Shown piece by piece: positions 47,801 through 58,900 of a stretch of 64,000 nt of DNA (positions within the stretch are counted from its first letter, which is position 1; every line of letters begins with the position of its first letter). The DNA comes from Lanius collurio (Eukaryota; Chordata; Aves; Passeriformes; Laniidae). Where the stretch lies: NCBI GenBank assembly GCA_020086605.1, contig JACBWW010000004.1:38355230-38419229 (forward strand), read 5' to 3'. The notes beneath the pieces were generated by a model, which saw only the letters and a program-made list of their open reading frames with translations, was not told the origin of the DNA and made no database searches. A program made the position numbers and the translations under genes.

Positions 47801-50564
47801 TTGCCAGAAAATTGAGAGGGTTTTTTTCAGTAGATTATCTGATTTGTGTTCTAGGGGGAGAGAATTCTTGTTAACTCAGCATTTCCTTTTCTTCTGGGAA
47901 GACAGCACAGCAAGAAGGACTATATGCCTTTCTGAGCTCTCAGCCTAATTGAAAAAGAGTTATTTAAAAGATCTATGTTCTATTCTTTACATCCATGTAA
48001 ATATATATTTTGTCTTTTCTCAAACCAGACAGATTTCCCCTCTATGGCAAATCTCATTCCTCTTCATCTTACTTTTAATTTTTTCTCTTGGAGACAACTC
48101 AGTCTTCTACTTTTGCTGTCCTCCCAATTCTACTTTTTTCCCTATTTAAAGAGGGTTTTTTTCCCCTCCTCTTTCTCTTTCTCTTTTTGATTCCTGAAAA
48201 ATCTCTTTCTGATATTCTGACACACCTGGTGAAAATGAGGGTGGGTTAGCAGGAGCAGAAATCTGGGACTACCAATGGTCCTGTTCCTGGTGTCAAGACC
48301 TATGGCAAGATCAAGGTAGCTGCTTCACTCCAGCCTTCCCAGCAGGTTCCAGAGAGGGAGGGGAGGGAGAGGCTTTCAATGCTGAGTAGTTCTGCTCTGG
48401 GCTGTAGGTAGGGGTTGGTAGAGAAGGATGCTGGAACCTCAATACACTAACACCTAGAAATCAAATCCATGATTTACATATGCCATCTTATAAAACTTCA
48501 TTTGCCAACTAGCCCAGAATGGAGCAGCTAAGTCAGTACTTGAAAACAAACAAAATTTGTATAGAATAGCCAAGACTGTTTCTGGTATCCTCATTATCAA
48601 TTGGGAAGTGTTAAGATTTAAGACAGATAAGTTATTAAATGAAAATTGTCAACTTTAACCTTTATTAACATTTGACCTTGATTAACATTAACAGCTTTGG
48701 ACTACTCTGCTTCCTCTGTCTAGAACAGTCTGCAGTTCAAACTCTGTGAACTAATAACAAAGTTGAAACTTGAGCCTGCTTTTGTGTAAATTGGGAAAGG
48801 AAATTAAAGCCACTACTCAGTTACAGTTTTGAGATTAACAAAGCCCATCTGTTATCAAAAGAAGACTGGAAAGGTTGAGGAAAACATTTTTCTATTTGTT
48901 AAATTGTTTTACTGGACACTTCAGGGAGCCATTGAGTACTCACATTAGGAACAAACAGAGCCTACTTAAAAAGCCTTGGACTAAAACTCTTCCTGCCATA
49001 ACAACAGGAAACAAAAATCATCAAAAATCATTCTGCAATGTGTACTAAAAACAGAAGCAGCTTTCAGTATAATCATGGGTATTTCCTAGTAACTGTTCTG
49101 CAGATACACCAAACAGAACTTCTACTCTCTACACACAGACCACAGCTATAGGCTAGGAAGAATATGCCAGTAGAGTGAGGAAACACCCCTTAAAACCAAC
49201 ATATTAAATCTGCAATTTTTACTGCAAAAACATGTTCTAGGAAGTAAAACCATACTTCTTTCACTGAAACTAGCATCAAAAACATGTAACTTGTCTATAA
49301 CAGTAAAACAATAAATCATAGGAATACAACATTTGATAATATAGCATCAGGCAGTCCAGCCTGTGGCACATCCATTTGTACAAAATGACTGTGATACCTT
49401 TTTTTGTATGAAAATATAAAATGTCCTTTTACAGATAGACATCTGTAATAGGAGTACCGATGTAATGCAGCTTTCTCATTCAACCATGTTACTATGCAGA
49501 GATTGTGTATAATTTAAAGCTGGGTTAGCCTTTCTCAAAACTAAAAAGAATCTTTTGGTGTCTAAGGTGAGGTATATGAGGGCATCATGGGAAACACAGA
49601 GAGCAAGTGGAGCAATAGTATCAGAAGAGAGCAGCTTGAAGGTGTGCTATTAACATGCATAGAGCCTGAGACGGTAACTGCACCTACCTGACTCTCAAAT
49701 CCATCCTGAATGCTTTCAGGTAACTCCAAGACTTGTAAGATAACCCATACCCACTACCAGTCATCTTTGCTTTCAGTATTCCAGGGAAATTTTCCTTTCT
49801 TCTCTTCTCCCTTCCCCCATGTTAATCAACATATGCCAGGTGATGACAGGGAAGAAGTGTACAGTTAATCACAACAAATAGGAGCTGATATTTGCATTGA
49901 TAATACTGGCTTTCTAAATGTGTATTATTTATCTGCACCATTTTTAGTTGTAAAATGCATGTACAGAGAAACAATAATAGAAATGTAACAGCATGGACTA
50001 GTTTAATGATACAGAATTCTTCCCTAAGGGATGATATTCCTCCATATCAGCATATAAGAAAAGGAACATTTCAGTGCACAAGCATATAGCTGACCTAAAT
50101 ATAGACAACTATTTGTGCATATTTGCAAGACTCCCTGAAAAGGCAAAGCATGTATTCAAAATAGGACTGTTATTTTACAAGCCAAGGATTTATATTTGAC
50201 TCCTCAAAGCTATATTGATAGTTAATTCCCATTGAGATCAAGAGTGAAGCTTCCATTGCATTTCTGAGTGTAGTGATATAAGCACAGCCAACAAAGATAT
50301 GAATAGAGATGAGTTTTAAAAATTGCATTTTTGCAACAGGCTATGGTTTTTATCACAAGACACACACAGATGAAACTGAAAGTAAAAGCTAAATTCTGCT
50401 CTTTTAAATGTAGAGAAAAATCTTTTTCCACCTGTTTCTCTGTCATGTAGACAGAGACGTGTGAATATTACTAGAGAGAGATAGAGTTGCTTGGAGAAGC
50501 TGGTTCTTGAGTGGCTTTGCTGCCATGGTTCATGATGATGGTCTGCTATGCTATGAACTGTTCC

Positions 50565-50616
50565 TCAGTGTTTCTGTCATACCTTGAGTGCTGGGGGAAG
50601 GTCTAGGCTCCCCAGC
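50565..50616 (+). mobile_element. CR1 fragment upstream of an inserted LTR
   Basis: CTGTCATACCTTGAGTGCTG and GGCTCCCCAG resemble the CR1 reverse-transcriptase segment that normally reads into CAGTACAAGA. That continuation is found only after the LTR at 51231, so this is the left half of an older CR1 split by the LTR insertion. The upstream limit is vague, and the match could extend to about 50480. Confidence 0.55.
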
Positions 50617-50718
50617 TGTCGCAATCCGCTACGCTAGAGGGGGTCGTGATGGTTCGTTAACCGATCTCAGAGTGCAAAAGACACAGCAGTGGGGACTTCA
50701 ACTTGATCAGCAATGCAC

Positions 50719-50724
50719 TTTATT
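50719..50724 (-). terminator. polyadenylation signal of the minus-strand LTR
   Basis: TTTATT on the plus strand reads AATAAA on the minus strand, about 100 bases from the LTR's 3' end, as expected for R/U5. Confidence 0.65.
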
Positions 50725-50774
50725 GAAGTGCCAACACAATATGCAATAGATGGGAGAGAAAAGGAAACAAAGGA

Positions 50775-50800
50775 TAGAGAGAGAGAGAGAGAAGAGAGAG
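50775..50800. repeat. (GA)n microsatellite inside the LTR
   Basis: About eight GA units are followed by imperfect GAAGAGAGAG. It belongs to the LTR and is probably length-variable between copies. Confidence 0.85.
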
Positions 50801-51230
50801 GACAGGGGATATAACTACCAACGGAGGGATGAGTCCTCGGGGTGTTCTGCCTATAGATCCATCATCTTCTGTGGGGAGATCTCGAAGGTGAGAAACTTAG
50901 AAAGTCTCTTTATAGTCCTTTTCAGAAGCGAGGGGCAACTGGCCAAGATGTGGGGGAACTCTACAGCCATTGTTATGAGGCCTGGTGCTTTGGGAAACGG
51001 GTACAGAACAGGTCCTTCCAGCACAGTCCTTCCCACCTTAGCAGCAGGAACGGCGCAGTCCACCGTGACCTGTTTAATGTTCTCCCAGCTCAGGCACACC
51101 TGCAGGCAACACTTGGCAGACATCCCACCTCAGCCAGGCCAGGGCTCTTGTGTGAAGTTTTTGAGGTTTCAGTCTCTGTCCTTGTCAATGATCGTGAGGC
51201 AGATGAGGGATCTTCAGACCATCCCTTACA

Positions 51231-51440
51231 CCAGTACAAGACAGATATGGAATTACTGCAGTGAAATTACTGGAGAGAACAGGGCCACAGGGATGAGTAA
51301 GGGACTGGAGTATCTTTGATATATGAAAAAGTTAAGAGGGATAAGACACTTCAGCTTGCAAAATAGAAAGTTCAGGGGGACCTTTTCATAGTCTCTAAAC
51401 ACCTGGACTGTAAGGGAGTGAAGACAAGGAAATCTGCTGT
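51231..51440 (+). mobile_element. CR1 LINE fragment, right half of the copy split by the LTR
   Basis: CAGTACAAGACAGATATGGA, then AACAGGGCCACAGGGATGAG, AAGGGACTGGAGTATCTTTG, GTTCAGGGGGACCTTTTCAT and AAACACCTGGACTGTAAGGG match, in order, the CR1 reverse-transcriptase C-terminal coding region. It continues directly from the CR1 half before the LTR. It stops at about 51440, within a TTCTCAG word, where a different CR1 starts. Confidence 0.75.
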
Positions 51441-51980
51441 TCTCAGCACTGGTGAGGCCATACCTTGAGTACCGTATTCAGTTCTGCACCCCTCACTACA
51501 GGAAGGACATTGGGGTGCTGGAGCATGTCCAGAGAAGGGCAACTGAGACGGGGAAGGGTCTGGAGCACAAGTCCTGTGAGCAGTGGCTGAGAGAGAAGAG
51601 ATTGTCTAGCCTGGAAAAGGAGGCTCAGGGGAGACCTCATCACTCTCCACAACTACCTGAAAGGAGACCATAATCAGGCGGGGGCTGGCCTCTTCTCGCA
51701 GCCAACAACTGACAGGACCAGTAGAAATGTCCTCAAGTTGCACCAAGGGAGGTTTAGATTGGAAATTAGGAAAAACTTCTTCATCTGAAGGGTAGGTAGG
51801 CATTGGAACAGGACACTCAGGGAAGGGGTATAATCACCATCCCTGGCAGTGTTCAAAAGAAGTGTAGATGTGTCACTTGTGCACACAGCTTAGTGGTGAA
51901 CATGGCAGCGCTGGGTTAAAAGTTGGACTCAATGACCTTAGTGATTCTTCCCAACATAAGCAATGTTGTGGTTCTATCCA
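51441..51980 (+). mobile_element. second CR1 LINE, 3' part
   Basis: From TCAGCACTGGTGAGGCC the sequence re-enters the CR1 ORF upstream of where the previous fragment ended. It reads through [37 protein letters not shown] in translation, and CTCCACAACTACCTGAAAGG to the 3' UTR and a decayed tail (GTTGTGGTTCTATCC). The 51452-51673 frame is the reverse-transcriptase C-terminus; a frameshift after the ERRP residues ends it. It belongs to a different CR1 subfamily from its neighbour and is inactive. Confidence 0.93.
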
Positions 51981-52810
51981 TAATAGTTCAATGCCATTTT
52001 TGTGCAGTTCTGGAGAGAGATGGACTTCTGTTCAGATATTGTAATTATCCGAATCTGATCCTCTGAGCCCACAACTGTTTCTAGTGCAAAATCTGTTGTT
52101 GAGGGGCAAACAGCAAGTCAGGGTTTCCTACAATGCAGCTATTGATTGAAGATGTAATCCATTAAAGCGGTGCAGAGATGCAATCGTGCAGCAAGCTATT
52201 TTAAAAACTTTAATGAACCATTTAAAATAAACTCATTGCAAGGTAATTTAACAACACCACTTTTACAATTAAATATACTATTTTAGCGTGCAAATACAGC
52301 ACATTAATCCCATGTCAGGATAGAAAATGAAGTGAAACTGAAGGGATTCTGATACATGAAAGTCATCTCAGAAATTTCTCATCAGTTCATGGTGCTCTTA
52401 AGCGGCATAATGAAAGAATGAATTAATTTAAACAACATTTTCTTGGAGCAATGGGGTTTGTGGAATTAAATTAACTTGATGGTTTTCTGTAAGAGCAGGC
52501 CTGCATGGCATTATATTATTCTTGAAATTAATTTCTTTTCCTCTCCAGAGTTGTTTTTTTTTTGTTTTGTTTTGGTTCGGTTTTGATATTTTCTTTCTTA
52601 TTTATTTCCATAATATCCACTAAGGACTTCTCTGCTAATTTTCTATATTTTTCACTTCATTATAATATATAAAAAATGCCTACTCAGATCCTCATTATCA
52701 GGTTCCTGAAGACAGGAATCAGCAAGAATTCTTCAGTTTGATTCTTAAAAACAATGCATTATTTCTTTTTCTTTATTGTTATTAAATCCTTCTCCCCTTT
52801 TCTCTGTTAG
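51981..52810. other. unique DNA, possible conserved block before an exon-like segment
   Basis: About 52140-52540 is AT-rich and repeat-free, with words such as GAATTAATTTAAACAAC and TTGAAATTAATTTC, and a few retained CpG (TTAGCGTGC, AATCGTGCAG). A T/TTTTG simple repeat is at 52551-52575. Any regulatory role is inferred from composition. Confidence 0.3.
52551..52575. repeat. T/TTTTG simple repeat
   Basis: This is a T-rich run followed by TTTTG units. It is a short low-complexity tract. Confidence 0.85.
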
Positions 52811-52941
52811 AGGATATGGGGGAAGAGAAGAATATTAACCAAGATGATACAGAGTCAGATGACACAGGGCTATCACAAGAAAATGTTCCAACAAGTGTTT
52901 TAATGAAGCTGAACACAGAACTTTTCGATAAATCTGGTTAA
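52811..52941 (+). CDS. candidate terminal coding exon, function unknown
   Basis: A pyrimidine-rich tract (CCTTCTCCCCTTTTCTCTG then TTAG, ending at 52810) is an acceptor-like site. Downstream, after two leading bases, the frame from 52813 is open for 42 codons to TAA (52939-52941). The peptide is acidic and polar (EEKNINQDDTESDDTGLSQE near the start, LMKLNTELFDKSG at the end), which looks more like a disordered protein C-terminus than translated non-coding DNA. The frame is closed 26 bases upstream of the acceptor, so it would depend on splicing. No good GT donor is present; GTTAAG at 52937 is poor. An AATAAA lies at 53432-53437. I do not recognise the protein, and an open run of this length can arise by chance, so the call rests on the combination of signals. 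Confidence 0.38.
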
Positions 52942-53460
52942 GTAACGGTTGAGAGCAGTTATGGTAAAATTTGCAGTATTTGTAAGAATACCTAGGTTAG
53001 ACAGGACTCCTGTATTTGCCTAGGCAGGACTTTAGCTCTGTAAGACATCATCAGTTTTTAGACAGAGAATGTGATGCTCACACTCCTAAGAGCCAGATGA
53101 CAAACTGTGTTATTTCTATTGCTAGTACCCAGCTAATGCACCATTTGATACTGTGGCATAGTACTCCCACAAGGAAGGAACTCCTTCTGGCACAAATAGG
53201 AAATATGCAGGTGACTCACAGGGCCTTTCATAACAAGTGCCTTCCCTTTATTTTATAACTTCAGACCTGTATTGTTTGGAAAGGAGGGAGAAGTTTGGCA
53301 CATCAATTTTCAGCCCAGAAAAAAATTTACATTTCTTGAACTAGACAGTGAGTAACCTGGTAAGAAATGCCAGGATGTGCTTGTAAAGACCATATGTAAA
53401 TACCTACTCTAGCTCTTTCTCTTGTTGTATAAATAAACAAACTGAAATAGTTGATTGTAA
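52942..53460 (+). other. possible 3' untranslated region of the candidate exon
   Basis: The stretch is unique, contains TGTAAATA (53394-53401, a Pumilio-type element) and ends with AATAAA plus a GT-rich downstream region (TGATTGTCTGCTGTTTGG, 53464-53481). It would be the 3' UTR if the exon at 52811 is real. Frames such as 53016-53258 are incidental. Confidence 0.3.
53432..53437 (+). terminator. canonical polyadenylation signal AATAAA
   Basis: AATAAA is followed within 20-45 bases by TTGATTGTAAC and a GT-rich TGATTGTCTGCTGTTTGG stretch, the usual arrangement of a vertebrate polyadenylation site. It is about 490 bases after the candidate stop codon. Confidence 0.45.
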
Positions 53461-55635
53461 CAATGATTGTCTGCTGTTTGGCCTTTCACTGACACTTGCA
53501 GATTTAGTATTTCTAACACTTTGAGAAAAACACGTTTGACACTTTGAACGCTAATATATGTCATACTTTTAGTGGTTTCCTTAGATTGATATCAACAGTT
53601 GGTTTCTACTGAGTTTCCTCAAAAATCACAGAAACATATAGTAGCATGATGCTCTGCTGAGTTGGAACAATGAAAATTATTTTCTTTTGCTCACTTCTTT
53701 TATCAAGGCTCTCTCATTTCGTGTCACTTTTTTCCCTAGAAAAAAAGCACAACATGTTTTTCACTGGTCTCCAGATCTTTTTGCCCTGGGGAGGAGGGTG
53801 CTGCCAGACCCAAGGTGGATAAACCTTGTTTGTTGAAGCCTGTTCTGTGCTCTGGGTTCTCACCATCTGCATTTCCCTCATTTGATCAGCTGCCACAACA
53901 TCTGAAGTGCCAGCTTTTGTTACTGAAATTACTATGATTAAAAAAAAATAAAGTTACCTATCCAGAGCCAGAGAGTTTGACCATCTTGTCACAAACAGTC
54001 TTAAAAGCCCAGCAGAGCTCCTAGAGAAGTCCTCAGAGATGCAATTTTCCTCTGTGCTACCTCTCACATCTCACGGCTCCCATTTTGCTTGCTTTTTTGG
54101 TGCCACATAAGACTCCTTTTTCTCTTCCATATAACAATAACAGAAATAGGGTGAGAGGCTCAAAATATTTTTCAAGCACTACCTCTTCCTTGTGAGGAGA
54201 TGAAAATGCCAAGGGTGATACGACAAATTATACATTGATGTACATTAGTTCCTTTTTAGCACAAGACAATTCATTAAGTGATGGACACTTTCTTAAGATT
54301 GTCTACACGTTTTCTGTATACTATAAATATTAGAGTTCTTTTCAAAATGCTTCCACCACATTGATCAATTTTGCACATCAATAGCCAGCAACCCAGCTGC
54401 CTGCATTTCCTTGCAGTTCACTTTTTTAGACACTTCATGATTCTATGAGAAGGGAATAAGAGACTTTTTTCTCTCTGAGCTATGGAAGATGCTCACTTTC
54501 CTTACAGACAAGCTTGCTTTGTCAGGAATGGTCTCTAGAATGAATTATCTGAAAAAACTAAGTAGCATGTAACAAAGGAACAGATGCTAAAACCTCCTAA
54601 ACTGCAAACCCTGGGTTCATAGTATCTCATTAGAAGCAAACACCCATGTACAAAAAACTCAATCCTTTTATCGTTGTAGCTTCATGGCAGTATCTTTTAT
54701 TTTTAGTATCTATTCAGGTCTTTCTGCAGCCCTGCTTCAAAAATAATGTGATATTTTTATATCAACAGCAAAATTTATTTGCAAAGAAAATCATAATTCA
54801 TTGTCAGTGATTTGCTTTTTTTCCCCTGAAGATTCCAAGCTCGCAGGTTTTAGCAGGATTTTACTGAAGTACACAAAGTTGATCAGCTCAGACATGGGGT
54901 CAGCAGCTCTTCACAAGGTCAGAAGTCAGGGCATTGCTTGCTTTGCACATCAGGGATAATTATGTTTGCATTAAGCTAATGATACAATTTTTGAAGCCAT
55001 ATTCCAGTAACAGATGTAAATTCATGGCCTTCACTAGACACAACATAAGTTGAATCTATGTATCCAAAGATAGAATGTGGCTTGTGATTTGTATGTATCT
55101 CATTTAATCAATAAATTCAACAGACCAAGTCTTTCCATACTTTTACGCTTTCGACTTTTGCACAGTTACACCGGAGGTAAATCAGTCCCATTGACAAGAT
55201 CTAATTCAGATTAAATATTCTGACTACTGTTCAGCAAAACATTATAAAACCTAGGTGCTGGTGGTGGTGTCACTGACAGTGAAAAAGAACAATCTCTTGG
55301 AAGAAATGTGTTAAAGGCATACCTTGGACCATGGAGATCATTCCTACACAGCTGAAGATACAGATAATGACCAACTATAACCTGTAGGCACTGGTTGAAG
55401 AAGGACTGGCACCACTCATATATTCTGTGGAGATTTTCCACTATACATCCTTGATTCTCTTAGGAGATGAGATTTTTCATAGTTTAGGCTGTTGTGTGTG
55501 GGAAGTTGATGTCCTCTGCTTGATTCAAATATAGCGACATTAATTTTCAAGTGGGTACATAGATCCTAAGATTGAGATAGTGTTAATTGTTAATAACCAT
55601 AAATATTAAAAAGCAATATAATTATGTCTTCCACT
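53461..55635. other. unique intergenic DNA
   Basis: No gene or repeat was recognised. Short minus-strand frames (53714-53896, 55211-55441) have no domains. Confidence 0.5.
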
Positions 55636-55830
55636 TGTGCAAAACAAAACAAGGAATTCAGTCAGGAAAATGGGGCTCCATCATGGGAAGACAAACACCA
55701 TCACTCCAAATGTCCCTGCTTCTTCCTTCTTCCCCCCTCTTCATATACTGAACATGATGCATGGTCTGGAATATCCCTGTAGTCAGTTGAGGTCACCTGT
55801 CCTGGCTGTGTCTCCTCCCAGCTTAGGAAC
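55636..55830 (-). mobile_element. ERVL-like LTR fragment
   Basis: Read in reverse, this matches the LTR family at 16182-16703. Plus-strand landmarks are AAAACAAGGAATTCA, then after a small deletion GGGCTCCATCATGGGAAGAC, ACCATCACTCCAAATGTCCC, a C-rich block, ATACTGAACATGATGC and GGAATATCCCTGTAGTCAG. The promoter area is present but the TATA word is altered (CATATACTG). The rest of U3 is replaced by a CR1 tail at about 55831. Confidence 0.85.
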
Positions 55831-55924
55831 ACACAGGGACACTTTAGTGGTGGTGTACTTGGCAGTGCTAGGCTAATGGTTGGACTCTTTCCTAACCTTA
55901 ATGATATTACAATTCTATGATTCT
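55831..55924 (+). mobile_element. CR1 3' tail fragment
   Basis: CACTTTAGTGGTGGTGTACT, TTGGCAGTGCTAGGCTAATG, GTTGGACTCTTTCCTAACCT and ATTACAATTCTATGATTCTT are the last bases of a CR1 in plus orientation, with a short deletion in the GGTCTTTTCC part. It abuts the reversed LTR piece with no unique DNA between them. Confidence 0.82.
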
Positions 55925-58900
55925 TACAAGACTGTCCTGATTTCAAAGGCTTCTCACATATTTTCATATGAAGTTGTCGAGAGAGTTACATTAAGCCTTT
56001 GGGTATTCAGTAGTAAAATAAATACAGAGAAATGTAGGATTTTCTGTGCTGGAACAGATCAATGAGCCATTTAATTTGTTATCCTTCCTCCAGCAGCAAT
56101 CACCACCAAATGCTGTAGAGAAAACCCTCTTCAGAACATGAGCTGACAAAGTTCCTGAGAAATGTAGGGTTGCTAAACAATAAATTAAGCTTCCTCAGAA
56201 AATGTTGATGAATATATTGGAACTATCATTCATCTGATTATTATTAATATGTAAAGTGCCTCTCAACACTTTTAATGTCACCCCAGTTGATCATATGCTC
56301 AATTTTTCATTGATATATCTGTAAACTCTGGGCATCTGTTAGATGTTGTTATTGAGTAATTTCTCTCAGTTTGTCATGGTTTAATGTGAGGTACATCCCT
56401 TGGTCAAAAGTCTTCATGAGGGGTACATAGCAAACCAGCAACAAGGGATAAAATTATGTGATGTTTTTAGAAACAAAAATATCCCCTGCTTTCTCGTTTC
56501 CATGGTTCTGCTTTTCTAGCTAGGAGGAAGGTAAAAGAATAGAAAATTACCAGCAAGTTTGTCTAAGAGAAGGGGAATTCCTTTAGGACATGTCAGATGA
56601 AAACTACACATGATGCACATCCTCTGTTTATGTTATCTCTAGCTAGCTCTGAGACCTTTGCAAGGTAGAATTCACCTACGCAGTGGGCTCAGGTCCTCAA
56701 GCCATCATTTAGGAGAAATAGTGCCAAAACTCCTTCCCCTTGCTTTCCCAGCACTGAACTGCACAAGCAGATGCTAATTTTTCATAGTGGACCAAAGAAT
56801 AAAATAAATATTCTCTCTTCAAGTGAGGGTAGTGTGGGTGGCTTAGCCCGATCTCAGGGCAGCCAGGTAATGGTCAAGGGCTGCATAAAATGACAAGTGC
56901 TTACGTAAATACAACCAACTAAAATCAATTGACTTCAAAGTCCTTAATTCTCCTTTGAGGTACATTCATTGTGTAATGATAATAATGGCTTATATTTTAT
57001 TGACAACAAAAATGAAGAGGTAGTCATCATCTCTAGATATATGTCAAAGGCTTACCATAATACAATAAATAAGAATGATTCATTGAGACATTTGTGCCAC
57101 AAAGTAATGACTATTGTGAAGATATTGATGTTGAGATTTTTATCTCCTTTTCCGAAACAACTTTGTGGCTACTTTTCCCTCACCACCTAGTAAGCTTAAA
57201 ACATTTATTTCTATCTGAGACTGGTTTTAGTATAAAACAATTACACTAAGAAAAAATACAGCAGTAAATATCAGCACAAACATTTCACAAATCAGGAAAA
57301 TGTTCTCATGATAATGATCTAAGCTTGCTACTTTTCTCCCAATAACCTTTACTACAATTACTGTTATTTACTCTTTGCATGGCACAAAGTCCCTTCTTGT
57401 AACACAAGGGAATCATATTTGGTGGTGCCTAAATACTGTGACTCTCTAACAAGGGGGACTGGTTCTGTGTGCTTCCCAGTCTCAGTAGTAGTCATAGAAA
57501 CACAGCACCAAAAGGGGAGTCCATTCTCCTATTCTCACACACAATCTCAGTGTTCAATCCTATTCATCAAACCCCATTTTAAAAGCGGTTTCATCTAATG
57601 AAGCCAATTAGTAGCAGAGATGGATGGACAGATTGTAGAGATAACTGCAAAGCAACCTTTTCTGGTTTTAGTCTTTTCAGTACACAGATTCCTCTTTCCG
57701 TTTTCTTTCTTTTTTTTCTTTTCATTTGTTTTTTCCACCTGGGATCACTAGTGCACCTCTGCTTCCTCCCTGTGTTGGGTTCCTTTATGTAGAACAGACT
57801 GGTAATGAAGCTCTGAAATCCTTGGAGAGTCTTATAGAAAGAATTCATGCTTTAGAGGATTACAACCCCCGTGACATCTTTGCAGCCTAACAAAAAAATT
57901 GTTTTGTCATTAAGTGATTTTTCTGTTATTTTAGTAACAGCAACCATCAATCACATTCCAGGAGTATAAGAGACATTAAGAAAATTGTTTCCTTTTATAC
58001 CTGTAATTGTGGTCCATTAATGAATAATAAACAGCTTTTTCAATTTTCTTCACAATCTGTATGAATTTCAGTGACATTGAAAATTACATGGGGAAAACTT
58101 GATTTGATTTAAAGAGGATTTGGGTTTAATATTTACAGGTTGTCATGGCTGATGTAAAGCAAACCTTTCACCTTCCTGAGGCTGTCAGACACCCGGCAAA
58201 GGATTTCAGGGTCTTGGTATGTAGTCAATTCTGTGATTCTGTAATTCTGTGACAGGCATAGTAAGTCGTATATATTGCTATTGTTCTTGGACTATTTTGA
58301 AAATCTGACTTGCCTCATGATTGTCATGTTCTGAGCTTAGGAATGATTTTTGGTCACATAACTGCCTGTGAGACCATTTTTCTGATAGAGTGGCGCTCTC
58401 TTGGAAACTCTGTATTTGTACATTCTTTAGAAAACTATTGTGAATGTGTTTTATTAAAACAACTACAAAACCAGTTATCTCTAATCACTTTTCATATGCA
58501 ACCTATTAGTGAGTAGTTGCCCAGAATGATTCCCTGCCACCTTGGTGGCCATTATGAAATGCATTTTGTGGTGTCAACCTATTTCCTGAACAAAGTACCC
58601 AAAATCATTAGAATAATCACAAGAGAAAGGAAAGATGGTATTACCTGGAATTTCAGACACACGCAGAAGACAGGACATGCATAAGCTTAGACTTCTCTGA
58701 AGTACAGTCAGTGAGGTGAGTTCATGGCCCATTAAATGGGAAAATTTCAGACTACTAAAGTATTCATACCATTAAATATTCGAGGGACGTGTCTAGACAA
58801 TTGAATTCTCCAGGATTGCTGCACAACAATTTCCACAAACACATAAATTCAGAAATGAAGAGGGGGAAGCAATAGAAGATGGAAATTAGCGCAAAGAATG

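Larger units (their letters stand above)
40804..50564. other. unique intergenic or intronic DNA
   Basis: About 9.7 kb with no mobile element recognised. It holds the exon-like segment at 41675-41780, a possible conserved AT-rich block at 42660-43180 (CTCTAATTAGCCATTTTTATAA, TGAATAATTATAGTGCAATT), the longest open frame of the window (43920-44567, minus) and a 15-bp hairpin at 44824-44860. Pyrimidine-rich DNA at 48040-48190 explains several serine/phenylalanine/leucine-rich frames there. Confidence 0.5.
50617..51230 (-). mobile_element. solo LTR (ERVK-like, CpG-rich and probably young)
   Basis: On the plus strand the element runs from TGTCGCAATCC to ATCCCTTACA, so on its own strand it has TG...CA ends. 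The reversed polyadenylation signal (TTTATT at 50719-50724) near the left end fixes minus orientation. Unlike other repeats here it keeps many CpG sites (for example in CGCAATCCGCTACGC and GTTCGTTAACCGATC), indicating recent insertion. It contains a GA microsatellite (50775-50800). Flanks CCAGC and CCAGT match at four of five bases, consistent with an imperfect target duplication. The open frames on both strands (50750-51319, 50851-51123, 50950-51264) are incidental. No internal retroviral gene remains. Confidence 0.85.

Noticed and set aside
50750..51319. 189-codon plus-strand frame as a gene
   Set aside because: It lies almost wholly inside a minus-strand LTR and runs into a CR1, so it is incidental.
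56376..56540. LTR start word TGTCATGGTTTAAT
   Set aside because: Only about 14 bases resemble an avian LTR terminus and the following sequence does not continue as one.
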